From contig NZ_BCMQ01000009.1 of NCBI RefSeq assembly GCF_001485415.1, forward strand, positions 50,322 to 114,321: a stretch of 64,000 nucleotides of DNA. Reading direction: 5' to 3'. Below, in pieces: positions 44,159 through 53,161 of this stretch. The notes beneath the pieces are model-generated. The model saw nothing but the letters and a program-made list of their open reading frames with translations, ran no database searches and was not told the DNA's origin. A program made the position numbers and the translations under genes. Within the stretch, counting starts at the first letter, position 1. Every line of letters starts with the position of its first letter. Origin of the DNA: Myroides odoratimimus. Its GTDB lineage: Bacteria; Bacteroidota; Bacteroidia; Flavobacteriales; Flavobacteriaceae.

Positions 44159-44974
44159 ATGGATAGAATTCAACGCGTAAACGATGCCATCAAGTGGATT
44201 TTCTTTGAGGGATTAGCGAAGAACCAAACAGATCTAGCACAAAAACTAGGGTATACTAAGTCTTCTTTCTCTCAGATAGTAAATGGACGTGTAAACATCA
44301 GCGATAACTTTATAGAGAATCTAACCAAATTTGCCCTAAGCTTGAGCAAACATTGGTTACTAACAGGAGAAGGAAGTATGTTATTAACATCACATACATC
44401 TCCAGCGATACAAGAACTAACTGGAGATACTCCTACTCAGGAGCTATATAACTTCGAAGCGACTAATATCACGAAGGATACTGTACCAGAGATTATGTAT
44501 AATAACCACGGAAACAAGTTTACCTTCTACCCTGATGGGCGTATCTATATAGAGGTACTGAAGATCCCTTCATCAGCTCATGCTTCTTATATTACCTGCT
44601 ATCAGGATGACGCACAGCTTATACAAGAGTTTGACACAGTACAGTTCAGAGTAGATAAGTTTGGGCTTGGTCATTACAAGGCCTTTGATGTAGTAGGAGA
44701 CTCTATGAATGGAGGGAACATAGAAGATACCCCTGATGGAGCAGAAGTACTAGGACGTGAAGTAGGACGTCACCTATGGGAAGGCGGTTTTAGAAACACG
44801 ACTTATGGGTTTATCGTCATCACTAAGGATGCTACCTTCTTAAAAGACATTACGAACTATGACGAGAAAAAAGGTGTCATCACCTTATCTAGCCGTAATA
44901 AAATATACGAACCATTTGAATACCCTATTAATAGCGTATACCAAATATTCCACGTGATTAAACGTATTTTCTAG
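44159..44974 (+). CDS. CI/LexA-like repressor (XRE HTH plus S24 peptidase domain)
   Basis: 271 aa. N-terminal HTH, 'NQTDLAQKLGYTKSSFSQIVNG' at residues ~22-45. The C-terminal S24 fold has the catalytic Ser in 'FDVVGDSMNGG' (near residue 182) and a Lys in 'ATFLKDITNY', so RecA-stimulated self-cleavage is possible; the scissile Ala-Gly or Cys-Gly bond is not obvious. It faces the lysis operon and probably represses it and itself via the AAACAAAGTTT sites. No phage head or integrase genes accompany it. Confidence 0.85.
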   Translation: MDRIQRVNDAIKWIFFEGLAKNQTDLAQKLGYTKSSFSQIVNGRVNISDNFIENLTKFALSLSKHWLLTGEGSMLLTSHTSPAIQELTGDTPTQELYNFEATNITKDTVPEIMYNNHGNKFTFYPDGRIYIEVLKIPSSAHASYITCYQDDAQLIQEFDTVQFRVDKFGLGHYKAFDVVGDSMNGGNIEDTPDGAEVLGREVGRHLWEGGFRNTTYGFIVITKDATFLKDITNYDEKKGVITLSSRNKIYEPFEYPINSVYQIFHVIKRIF

Positions 44975-44997
44975 ATAGATACATTACATAAAATAAT

Positions 44998-45034
44998 AAA
45001 GCCCAAGCTTAAAATTAGACTTGGGCTTTTTTTA
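44998..45034 (+). terminator. Terminator of the CI-like repressor gene
   Basis: AAAGCCCAAG (44998-45007) pairs with CTTGGGCTTT (45020-45029), then five more T. Confidence 0.9.
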
Positions 45035-45051
45035 TTCTTAATTTATAATAG

Positions 45052-46524
45052 CTAGTTACATTGAGTATCGTACTTATCTACTAATTGTTTTAATCCTTCT
45101 AGGCTAAACAAATCAATTCCTTCTAAATTAATTGATTCACATCCTAGATAAGCTTTAATAGCTGCTATAAGTTTATCTTGATCACTTCTAGTTGTCGCAA
45201 AACCATTCTTAACATCTTTTAATTTTATAGTATAAAACTTCTCTGTAGGGCTGTAGAATAATTCGAGTTTATTATTTCCATATATATGTTTAAAGAAAGT
45301 AGCCCCACTAGCTAATTTATTTAAAAATCCCATAGTCTTATTTGCAATGTCATAATTAAATCCTTCATAGCGCTCTACTTTACCATCTTTAGCTAAAGTA
45401 ACTTCAAACTTAACATTATCACTAGCCTTATAACTAGTTGACTTAAACTTACCTTTTGCATTTTCAGCATAAACGAAAACTTTATTACCATAGCTTGAAA
45501 TATCAGCTATATTACCAGATCCACCAAAAATATCATTCTCCAGCATATCAGTATTATCAAAAGCGATAGAAATCTCACCCTCTACTCTCTCACCTTTTCC
45601 ATCGATTAAGAATCCTTTCTCTCTTCTAATATTTACATCATTTTCTTTAGCTATTCTCTTTTCTTCTGCTAACTTATCACTTAAAACTTTAATAGTTTCA
45701 TCACTTACATTTTCAAAGTCAATACCATTAGCATACATAATAGCTAATAATTCTTGAGAAAAAGGTGTTTTTACACCATTATTAGACATCTGATATACTC
45801 TGAAACGTTGATTATCATAAGTAAATAACATATATGCAGGACTCTCAGCTCTATACAAATCCCCCATATTAATTTTTTCTTTAAAGCTTGACCAATATCC
45901 AATAGTTGTTTTTGTCTTTTTATTAAAGAATGCATAGATAGTCCCATTATCTTTGGTTGTCTTAAAAACCACATTCCCTATTTCCGTATTATCACTAAAA
46001 ATCTTATTGTCAGCAGCTATTCTAATTTTCTTTTCTGCCATGATAGCAATCCCCTTATCAATAACAGCTTGTACTGAGTCATTAATCATATTAACTCTAC
46101 TCATCACATCTTGTTTAGGTTCATCCATTAAAGCGTCTAAAACAGTATAGTCTATTCCTTTGTCATTAATCAACTTATATTGTCCTTTAGAAATTAATGC
46201 AAATAATACAGTCTCATTACCAAAAGCAAAAGATAAACTCTCAAAAGGTATATTATTACTCTTATTATTACGTAAGTCTGTCACATTCACTACATGAAAT
46301 GAAGTAGCTACTCTAGTATTTACATTAATATCCTCCAACTTAAATACATTTTCTCCTTGAGGGTTCTTATATATATAGGTATTACTATCTACCTTCTCAA
46401 TACTCGCTAAAGGATCAGTAGTTTTATCTACATAAACAACACTTTTCTTAATCACTAATTTCTGAGCAAAGGCTCCTGCCATTGTCGCAAGTGATAGACA
46501 CATTACAAGTAAATTTCTTTTCAT
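45052..46524 (-). CDS. Secreted protein of unknown function
   Basis: 490 aa. Signal peptide 'LLVMCLSLATMAGAFA'. No domain that I recognise; the sequence alternates short strands and turns and ends 'DKYDTQCN'. Many Bacteroidota have such exported proteins with no assigned role. The only nearby context is the BlaI/M56 pair on the same strand upstream, separated from it by a strong terminator, so no functional link is implied. The -7 element TATATTTG is at 46542-46549. Confidence 0.65.
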   Translation of the reverse strand: MKRNLLVMCLSLATMAGAFAQKLVIKKSVVYVDKTTDPLASIEKVDSNTYIYKNPQGENVFKLEDINVNTRVATSFHVVNVTDLRNNKSNNIPFESLSFAFGNETVLFALISKGQYKLINDKGIDYTVLDALMDEPKQDVMSRVNMINDSVQAVIDKGIAIMAEKKIRIAADNKIFSDNTEIGNVVFKTTKDNGTIYAFFNKKTKTTIGYWSSFKEKINMGDLYRAESPAYMLFTYDNQRFRVYQMSNNGVKTPFSQELLAIMYANGIDFENVSDETIKVLSDKLAEEKRIAKENDVNIRREKGFLIDGKGERVEGEISIAFDNTDMLENDIFGGSGNIADISSYGNKVFVYAENAKGKFKSTSYKASDNVKFEVTLAKDGKVERYEGFNYDIANKTMGFLNKLASGATFFKHIYGNNKLELFYSPTEKFYTIKLKDVKNGFATTRSDQDKLIAAIKAYLGCESINLEGIDLFSLEGLKQLVDKYDTQCN

Positions 46525-46541
46525 ATTAAAATATTTTAATG

Positions 46542-46549
46542 CAAATATA
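46542..46549 (-). promoter_or_regulatory. Probable -7 element of the 490-aa secreted protein
   Basis: TATATTTG on the minus strand, 18 bases before the start; no TTG upstream at the usual distance. Confidence 0.4.
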
Positions 46550-46597
46550 ATAAAGAAAAATAAGTTTAATTAACATAACATTAATACTATTTATATT

Positions 46598-46633
46598 AAA
46601 AAAATTAACCTCATCATATTGATGAGGTTAATT
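46598..46633 (-). terminator. Terminator of the BlaI/M56 operon
   Basis: AATTAACCTCATCA (46603-46616) pairs with TGATGAGGTTAATT (46620-46633), followed by T7 on the minus strand. Confidence 0.9.
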
Positions 46634-46666
46634 ACTCGCTAACATAATCTTATATAAGAATCTCAC

Positions 46667-48544
46667 TTAAGGTTTTACACGTATTAGGATAACACCTTCT
46701 CTTCCTTCTTCACCATATTTTTCGACTGCTGCATCACCTTTAAATACATCCATTGACACCATTTTATCTGTGCGTATATTTTTTAGATCTTCAGCAGACT
46801 TTTTCACACCATTAACATATACTAGTCCTTTATAGTCGCTATTCTGTACTTGAGTCATATCCTTGATGACTTTTTCTTTATATTTTTTAGTTAAGGCTTC
46901 TACTCTAGCTTCATTCGCACGATCCTCATCTGTCATTAATGTAAAGCCATACACAGAACCATTACCCGTATAGCCCAGTTCGTCAGCTGCAGCTGCTCTA
47001 CTATAAACACGTATACCTTTAGTACCATACTTCTCTATTAATGCTTCTGCTTCATGTTTATTACTCTCATCATACAGCTTTCCGTTTACATAATACACAA
47101 ACTCCCCTTTACTGCGCTTACCTGATTTAATGATAACTACATTCTTACCATCTATTACCGCGTCTTCAGACAACTTCTTTCTGCGTTCTTCCAAACGAAA
47201 ATCTAGATCACCTTTTGCTGCTTCCCTTTCCTTTCTCTCTTCTAGCATTCTAGAGCGAGCAGCTTCCACTTTAGCTAGGCTTTCTTCTCGTGTTTTTAAA
47301 GCTACTTTTCGTGCTTCTTTTGCTTTAGCTAACTCTTCTTCTCGTACTTCTAAAACTACTTTTCGTGCTTTAGCTAACTCTTCTTTTCGTATTTCTTCCG
47401 CCTTAGCTAGAATTACTTTTCTCTCTTCTAGTATCACTTTGCTTACGCGCTCAGCCTCTTCTCTTATACGCTCACTTTCATCCACTAGTCTAGACGCTTC
47501 CTCTCCTATTCTTATAGCTTCTTCCGCTATTGCTGCCATATCATCATGACTAGGAGCCTTCTTTTTACCAGATTGATCTAGTTGATCCTCTTCTGCGTCA
47601 GTAGTCATACTTGTATACTCATCTAATAAAATGTCTTCTACATGATCTTCTTCAAAAGCTGGACTCTCTATATATTTTGCTTTTACCTCTATCTGAAAAA
47701 GGAAAAAGAACCCTGCTAATACAGGAGTGATTAATAATAATTTTAAACGTTTCATATTAGTTGATTTTGGGTTGTTAAGCATTAATATACGCTTCTTCAG
47801 ATCTGAAGAGCCAAAAGTATTCACCACAGGTACACACGCTATCTTATTAGACTCGTATAGTACGAGAGCGCGTTGATACGTATAGCTATCCTCTCGTTTC
47901 GCAATCTCTTGATCTACGATATACTCCAGATTTAGGTTTACCTCTTTCTGTAGTAGTCGTATCATCGGATTAAACCAGAATGCGTGTTTTAACCCCTCTA
48001 AGAGGATAAGATCTAAACTGTGCTTCTGATGGACGTGTACTTCCTCATGGAGTAGTACTACCTCTAGCTGGCTCAGCTCTTCATAATCCTTTGGCAACAC
48101 GATATAGTGTAGAAAAGAATAAGCATCACTACTCGATCTATCTACTCGTATATTCTGATGAATAGCTGTCTTAGGCATATTACTAATACGTCTAGTTAAC
48201 TTAATCAGTTTATACCCAAACCACAAAAGACTCAACAGCGTGATCGTTAAATAAAGATAAGATGTGTATTGGTACACCTCATTCATCGTCCATAGACTCT
48301 TCTCTTGTACTAGCTCCACATCCTCCATTACATCCATAATCGGGAGGGACATTGGCGCTAAGTTTATCGTTTCTACCTTCGTATAAGTTAGCAAAGGCAA
48401 TATTAAACTCAAAAAGATCCCGCTTATAAAGTACAATCGATTCGTCTTGACATAGGTCTCTTTCTGTAAAAACAGTTTATAGCATAAATACACTACCAGC
48501 AGTAGTCCATTTACCTTCAATATATATATAAGAATAGGTGTCAT
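46667..48544 (-). CDS. M56-family (BlaR1/MecR1-like) membrane metallopeptidase sensor
   Basis: 625 aa. Four membrane helices in the first ~260 residues surround an M56 peptidase with H-E-x-x-H as 'VLLHEEVHVHQKH' near residue 168. Then comes an unusual ~120-residue Glu/Arg/Lys/Ala-rich coiled coil (~370-460) and two C-terminal repeats that look like TonB-receptor plug pieces ('VYYVNGKLYDES', 'VYVNGVKKSAEDL' with 'GEEGREGVILIRVK'). There is no penicillin-binding domain. A signal transducer working with BlaI is likely; the ligand is unknown. Follows BlaI by 31 bases. Confidence 0.85.
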   Translation of the reverse strand: MTPILIYILKVNGLLLVVYLCYKLFLQKETYVKTNRLYFISGIFLSLILPLLTYTKVETINLAPMSLPIMDVMEDVELVQEKSLWTMNEVYQYTSYLYLTITLLSLLWFGYKLIKLTRRISNMPKTAIHQNIRVDRSSSDAYSFLHYIVLPKDYEELSQLEVVLLHEEVHVHQKHSLDLILLEGLKHAFWFNPMIRLLQKEVNLNLEYIVDQEIAKREDSYTYQRALVLYESNKIACVPVVNTFGSSDLKKRILMLNNPKSTNMKRLKLLLITPVLAGFFFLFQIEVKAKYIESPAFEEDHVEDILLDEYTSMTTDAEEDQLDQSGKKKAPSHDDMAAIAEEAIRIGEEASRLVDESERIREEAERVSKVILEERKVILAKAEEIRKEELAKARKVVLEVREEELAKAKEARKVALKTREESLAKVEAARSRMLEERKEREAAKGDLDFRLEERRKKLSEDAVIDGKNVVIIKSGKRSKGEFVYYVNGKLYDESNKHEAEALIEKYGTKGIRVYSRAAAADELGYTGNGSVYGFTLMTDEDRANEARVEALTKKYKEKVIKDMTQVQNSDYKGLVYVNGVKKSAEDLKNIRTDKMVSMDVFKGDAAVEKYGEEGREGVILIRVKP

Positions 48545-48575
48545 AATTCAGTTGATTGGTTGGTTGATAATCAAA

Positions 48576-48938
48576 CTATTTTTTATTCTTTTCTATAATA
48601 TCCATTAGCTCTTCTAGCTCTGTCTTAGATAATTTCTTATCCTTCACGAAGAAACTCACTAGATTACTAAACGAATTATCAAAGTACTTCTCCATAGTCT
48701 CTTCCATAAACATCTTTCGATAATCCTCTTTCTTTACCAGAGGATAATACTGATGTGACTTGCCATAAGCTTTATAAGACACTACCCCTTTTTCTTCTAA
48801 TATACGAACTAGCGTAGAGAGTGTATTATAATGTGGCTTAGGCTCTGGCATGTGCTCTAGAATATCATTCACAAATCCCTTTTCTAACTTCCAAAGGATG
48901 CACATAATCTCTTCTTCTTTATTGGTCAATTTTTCCAT
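48576..48938 (-). CDS. BlaI/MecI/CopY-family transcriptional repressor
   Basis: 120 aa. Winged helix of the BlaI family: 'LTNKEEEIMCILWKLEKG', 'HYNTLSTLVRILEEKGVV' (recognition helix) and 'GKSHQYYPLVKKEDY'. It should bind as a dimer to its own promoter, where two dyads overlap the elements, and be released when the M56 protease in the same operon is triggered. No beta-lactamase is nearby, so resistance is not implied. Confidence 0.92.
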   Translation of the reverse strand: MEKLTNKEEEIMCILWKLEKGFVNDILEHMPEPKPHYNTLSTLVRILEEKGVVSYKAYGKSHQYYPLVKKEDYRKMFMEETMEKYFDNSFSNLVSFFVKDKKLSKTELEELMDIIEKNKK

Positions 48939-48957
48939 AATCCTGATTTGATATACA

Positions 48958-49003
48958 CAAACATATAACTATTTTATTAGTTATCAAACTAAATGTTTAG
49001 TTT
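48958..49003 (-). promoter_or_regulatory. Promoter with two dyad operators for BlaI/M56
   Basis: On the minus strand: TTG (48985-48987), 19 bases, TATGTTTG (48958-48965). Dyad 1, ATAACTA-N6-TAGTTAT (48965-48984), fills the spacer. Dyad 2, AAACTAAA-TG-TTTAGTTT (48986-49003), overlaps the TTG. Both are perfect. Confidence 0.75.
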
Positions 49004-49168
49004 TTAATTAAAATAATAAAGGTATATAAGCTAATCTGAATACCTAAACAGTCTTTATCCCTTATCAACAAAGCGATGCACTCAATCTCTTCTTAATTTA
49101 GATTAAGTGTACTTGACTAAGTATCAATGTATTTTTGATACAGAAAATTAATTAAAATATAAATTACC

Positions 49169-49804
49169 ATGAACAAGTTAACACGTATCAACGCAGACGA
49201 CGTAGCATTTTTATTAATCGATCACCAGAGTGGATTATTCCAAACGGTAAAAGATATCGAGGTAGCTACACTTAGAGAAAATGTAAAAGTATTAGCAGAA
49301 ATCGCAGCTGTAGAGAGCATCCCAGTAATCACAACAGCATCTGAGCCAAAAGGACCTAATGGGCCACTAATGCCAGAGATTCACCAACTAGCTCCTCATG
49401 CACAATACATAGGGAGAAATGGAGAAGTAAACGCATGGGATACGAAGGAGTTTGCAGATGCAGTAAGAGCTACAGGAAAGAAAAAACTAGTGATCGCAGG
49501 AGTATTGACAAGTGTATGTGTAGCATTCCCAGCTATCTCAGCTGCTGCAGAAGGGTTTGAAGTATTCGCTGTTATTGATGCTTCTGGCGATATGAGTCCA
49601 ATGTCTACACAAGTAACGATGAATAGACTGATGATGGCTGGAGTAATTCCTATCACAACTACTGCTGTACTAAGCGAAATCCTAAAAACATGGAGACATA
49701 AAGATGCGGCTGTATATGCTAAGGGAATGTCTTCTGTAATGCCTAACTACCAAGCATTAATAGAAAGCTATGTAAAAGCACAAGAAGTAGCTTTAGAAAA
49801 ATAA
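49169..49804 (+). CDS. YcaC-like isochorismatase-family hydrolase
   Basis: 211 aa. Cysteine hydrolase fold: Asp in 'FLLIDHQSGLF' near residue 18, 'GVLTSVCVAFPAI' with the Cys near residue 118, and a Lys-x3-G region 'EPKGPNGPLMPE'. YcaC relatives are hydrolases of uncertain substrate. Monocistronic, with a terminator after it. Confidence 0.85.
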   Translation: MNKLTRINADDVAFLLIDHQSGLFQTVKDIEVATLRENVKVLAEIAAVESIPVITTASEPKGPNGPLMPEIHQLAPHAQYIGRNGEVNAWDTKEFADAVRATGKKKLVIAGVLTSVCVAFPAISAAAEGFEVFAVIDASGDMSPMSTQVTMNRLMMAGVIPITTTAVLSEILKTWRHKDAAVYAKGMSSVMPNYQALIESYVKAQEVALEK

Positions 49805-49825
49805 TAATAAACCGAGTTCTATATA

Positions 49826-49854
49826 AAGGAGTGATGCTTGTCACTCCTTTTTTT
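49826..49854 (+). terminator. Terminator of the YcaC-like gene
   Basis: AAGGAGTGA (49826-49834) pairs with TCACTCCTT (49841-49849), then T-run. Confidence 0.9.
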
Positions 49855-50028
49855 GTTTTCTAAAGCCCTTGTCGATATGATCAATGCCTTATCTACTCTA
49901 TATTATATACACTAGTAAACTCCTACCTCATACAATATTCATTAATCTCAATAAAAAAACAACATTTCCAATCCTATTAAACCCTACAAAACGATCAAAA
50001 AATAGTCTTTTTTATGTTTTTAAATAGG

Positions 50029-50098
50029 GTGGTCGGCTTTTGGTCGGCTTGTGATGGGCATTTGGTCGGCTTAAAAACACCATAAATAAGCCGACCAC
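50029..50098. repeat. GGTCGGCTT direct and inverted repeats
   Basis: GGTCGGCTT at 50031-50039, 50042-50050 and 50064-50072, with the inverse AAGCCGACC at 50088-50096. GTGGTCGGCTT (50029-50039) pairs with AAGCCGACCAC (50088-50098) over 11 bases. It is clearly more GC-rich than its surroundings. Confidence 0.75.
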
Positions 50099-50225
50099 TA
50101 GCCTAGCACATCGAAATCAAATCGAAATCAACTATACCATAATCGCTTTATGTAAGCAAGAAAGCAAAAAGAGAATTAGGAGTAATACCTATTATACAGT
50201 GTACAGCATATCTAACATTACTAAA

Positions 50226-50266
50226 CAAAAAAAGGCCTTACACAGTGGTATACTGTGTAAGGCCTG
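50226..50266 (-). terminator. Terminator after the TonB receptor/thioredoxin operon
   Basis: AGGCCTTACACAGT pairs with ACTGTGTAAGGCCT (50233-50246 and 50252-50265), and T7 follows on the minus strand. It is 130 bases past the thioredoxin stop. Confidence 0.8.
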
Positions 50267-50398
50267 CAACATAATTCTAACTAACTATGTATCTAATACA
50301 AATGTATACGCACAGATGTACTAGTACTGCAACTATTAAATCGCCAATACATATACGCTTAACGTTCTGTACTGCATCTAGTCTTATTATTCTAAATA

Positions 50399-50860
50399 CT
50401 AAGAAGGTTTTATAGCATTCAGTAGTTTATACATATCATTAGATCGTACATACGCAAAATGTCTATACATGATCTCTAGTTTCTCATTGAGAAATATAAC
50501 AGCTGGATAAGCATTAGACTGAGCTAATTCTTTTGCTAACTCGTGCTGCTTCGCATGGACACCAGTCTTTCTCAGCTCATAGCGCTTTCCTTTATACTCT
50601 ATAGCTTCTTCTTGTTCTGCGTTAAAAGAGATGAAATAAAAGTCTTCATCTAACTTCTGCATCACTTTATCATTGTTCAACGTCTTCTTTTCCATCAGAG
50701 CACAATAGCTACACCAGTCTGTATGCATAAATACGACAACGGGTTTAGGGTCAGTAGCCATCACTTGCTCTAACTCCGAAAACATTATCTCTTTGGGTTG
50801 AGCATGGAGTGCTAACCCAAAGAAATAACTAAACATGAAAAAAAAATAAAATCTCGTCAT
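50399..50860 (-). CDS. Exported thioredoxin-like protein
   Basis: 153 aa with a signal peptide ('FFFMFSYFFGLALHA'). The redox site is C-S-Y-C in 'MHTDWCSYCALMEKK' near residue 50; cis-Pro is in 'NAYPAVIFLN'. A periplasmic thiol-disulfide protein, perhaps acting on the TonB receptor or a metal chelate. It lies 16 bases after the TonB receptor gene and shares its transcript and therefore its metal control. Confidence 0.85.
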   Translation of the reverse strand: MTRFYFFFMFSYFFGLALHAQPKEIMFSELEQVMATDPKPVVVFMHTDWCSYCALMEKKTLNNDKVMQKLDEDFYFISFNAEQEEAIEYKGKRYELRKTGVHAKQHELAKELAQSNAYPAVIFLNEKLEIMYRHFAYVRSNDMYKLLNAIKPS

Positions 50861-50876
50861 TCTGCTTATGTGCTAA

Positions 50877-53147
50877 CTAAAAAATGTTATATCTCACTCC
50901 TAAGAATCCTCTTATCCCTTGCAATGGAGTATAACTATAATCGTTTGGTTCGAAGATTACATCATTTCTACCTGGAGGTGGTACTACACCATTACCTGGC
51001 TCTCCGAATGGATCCCACCATCTAGAGATAGGATCTTCTTTTGGTAGCGTGTTGAATAAGTTCTTCACTCCGCCATATACTTCGAATCCGTTGTTAAACT
51101 TCTTAGTCACTTGGATATTCGCTAATACTGTCCATGGTGAGTACTCTGGTCGATAGTCATTCTCTACACGTGGCAATCTCATCGGTCCCTTCCAGTCTGA
51201 TGTCAAATCTGCTGTAAATCCACTACCGAAGTTATAACTTGCGATAAAGTTACCTGACCATTTAGGAGAATGATAGATTTGCTCACGTACTCCATCTTCT
51301 TTTCTGAATACATCCATATAAGTAGCTCCTGCCATCAACTTCAGTGGGAAGTCAAATGTCACATCTACGTTAAGAGAGACCCCTTTAGAGATAGCATGCC
51401 CATCTAGGTTAGCATAGATAATCTTAGTCTGGTCTGTATCTGTATCTGCATCAATCTTATTCGTGAAATAAGTATAGAACCCGTTCAAATCGAAATTAAA
51501 CACTCCGAAATTAGAAGGTACTTTCACTGTATAGTTGATATTAGCATTGTATGATTTCTCTGGGTCTAGTTTCTCAGCGAATACTACTTCTCTAGCTCCT
51601 GATAACGCTCTGTGATCTTCTGTGAAGACATTCACTACACGGAATCCTGTACCAAAACTCCCTCTTAAGGTATGGTGCGGATGAGGTGTGTACTTATATC
51701 CTACTCGTGGAGAGTGAATCCCTTTATGGGTCTTATCATAGTCAAAACGGTATCCTAATAATAATTTATTCTTTTTATTAAGCGTCCATTCATCTTGGAT
51801 GAAGATACCTGGTATCGGAGTTTCTTCTGGTTGATTCTTTACTAATCCATTCTCATCATAGATACCCGTAGCACGAGTATTGTCATCATAATAAGTGTAC
51901 TTAAATGACGAACCTAGTAAAAAACTGTGATTTCCTAAGGTCTTATCCCAATAAGCTTGAGCGAAAGCTACTTGTTGTTTCGCATCATAAGACTCTGGTC
52001 CATACATAGAGTTCTGCTTGTGATAGATATAAGAGAACTGTGTATAGATATTCTCTGTAGTCGGTAGCTGGTACATCCCTATCGCTTCAAAGCGGTTAGT
52101 GAAGATGCTCTCTGCATATACGTCTTCTCCTCCGCGGTGTTGTTTGCGCTTCCAATTAGTCTCTCCTCCCCATCTGTCTTCATATACATAGCGCAGTGCA
52201 AGACTAGCTACTTTATCATCCTTTCTCTTTAGAGATACTTTATTGAATAGAGATACTCTGTCTTGCTGAGTTACGTCTGTAAAACCATCCCCGTTTTTAT
52301 CTTTTCGTTCTCCGAACTTAAAGTAGTTCCCTCCAAAAAGTCCTTTTACTTTATTCCCTAGTTTATAACTAGCTCCTAAATCTATATTGTTTTCTAACCA
52401 AGTCGTGCTAAAAGCATCTACGCTTAACTTCGCTGCGTGCTCTGGATCTTTAGTAATCACGTTGATAATACCACCCATCGCTTCTGTTCCGTATAGTGAA
52501 GAGGCTGGTCCCTTAACTACTTCTACTCTCTCGATCATATTCGTCGGGATACCGAATAGCCCGTATACAGTCGATAGAGAAGATACGATAGGCATACCAT
52601 CGATCAGGATCATAGTATACGGCCCTTCCATACCATTGATATGGATGTCTCCTGTATTACATACATTACAGTTTAGCTGAGGTTGTACTCCGTTAATCAT
52701 CTGTACAGCGTCAAATAAACTAGCAGTAGGATTCTTCTCAAAGAATGCTGGCGTATATATCTCTACAGGTACTACTGCTTCTGACTTTAGCACAGGCTTC
52801 AGTGTACCCGAGATAACGATCTCATCTAGATTAGCATCTTCTTTTAGGTCGAAAGATACTGTACTGGTCTGAGTTCCTTTTACAGTTACCTTTTTAGTCT
52901 GAGCTGCAAAACCTACGAAGTCTGCCTTCACAGTATAGGTTCCTTCTTTTACTGACTCGAAAGTAAAACCACCTTGCTCATCAGTGACTACTCCCTTATC
53001 TGTCCCTACTAAGGTAACTGTAGCATAAGAAAGCACAGTACCATTAGAAAGAACTTTTCCTTTGATATTTTGAGCATAGGAATTCAATGCAAAAAAGAGA
53101 CAAAGAAAAATATTTATTGTTACAAGTTTAAAAATACTTTTACACAT
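50877..53147 (-). CDS. TonB-dependent receptor under metal control
   Basis: 756 aa. Signal peptide ('INIFLCLFFALNSYAQ'), carboxypeptidase-regulatory-like domain (~residues 25-110), plug with 'DIHINGMEGPYTMILIDGM' and 'IERVEVVKGPASSLYGTEA', then barrel ending in Phe ('GVRYNIF'). The plug has an unusual C-x-x-C-type run, 'QLNCNVCNTGD', which could bind metal or form a disulfide. Divergent from a DtxR-family repressor, whose operator-like site covers this promoter; a thioredoxin-like gene follows. Likely substrate: iron chelate or heme, not determinable from sequence. Confidence 0.9.
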   Translation of the reverse strand: MCKSIFKLVTINIFLCLFFALNSYAQNIKGKVLSNGTVLSYATVTLVGTDKGVVTDEQGGFTFESVKEGTYTVKADFVGFAAQTKKVTVKGTQTSTVSFDLKEDANLDEIVISGTLKPVLKSEAVVPVEIYTPAFFEKNPTASLFDAVQMINGVQPQLNCNVCNTGDIHINGMEGPYTMILIDGMPIVSSLSTVYGLFGIPTNMIERVEVVKGPASSLYGTEAMGGIINVITKDPEHAAKLSVDAFSTTWLENNIDLGASYKLGNKVKGLFGGNYFKFGERKDKNGDGFTDVTQQDRVSLFNKVSLKRKDDKVASLALRYVYEDRWGGETNWKRKQHRGGEDVYAESIFTNRFEAIGMYQLPTTENIYTQFSYIYHKQNSMYGPESYDAKQQVAFAQAYWDKTLGNHSFLLGSSFKYTYYDDNTRATGIYDENGLVKNQPEETPIPGIFIQDEWTLNKKNKLLLGYRFDYDKTHKGIHSPRVGYKYTPHPHHTLRGSFGTGFRVVNVFTEDHRALSGAREVVFAEKLDPEKSYNANINYTVKVPSNFGVFNFDLNGFYTYFTNKIDADTDTDQTKIIYANLDGHAISKGVSLNVDVTFDFPLKLMAGATYMDVFRKEDGVREQIYHSPKWSGNFIASYNFGSGFTADLTSDWKGPMRLPRVENDYRPEYSPWTVLANIQVTKKFNNGFEVYGGVKNLFNTLPKEDPISRWWDPFGEPGNGVVPPPGRNDVIFEPNDYSYTPLQGIRGFLGVRYNIF

Positions 53148-53161
53148 GGCTTTTAATTAAA

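Larger units (their letters stand above)
49860..50398. other. Gene-free interval with a GC-rich repeat cluster
   Basis: No ORF of note. 50029-50098 holds a repeat cluster and 50226-50265 a terminator, each listed separately. The rest is A/T-rich with no signal I can identify. Confidence 0.6.

Noticed and set aside
47130..47549. 139-codon rightward ORF opposite the coiled coil of the M56 protein
   Set aside because: It mirrors the Glu/Lys/Arg-rich repeat of the true gene and gives a Ser/Arg repeat typical of antisense frames.
46667..48938. BlaI/M56 pair as a beta-lactam resistance operon
   Set aside because: No beta-lactamase or PBP gene is adjacent and the M56 protein lacks a penicillin-binding domain; Bacteroidota have many such pairs with other roles.
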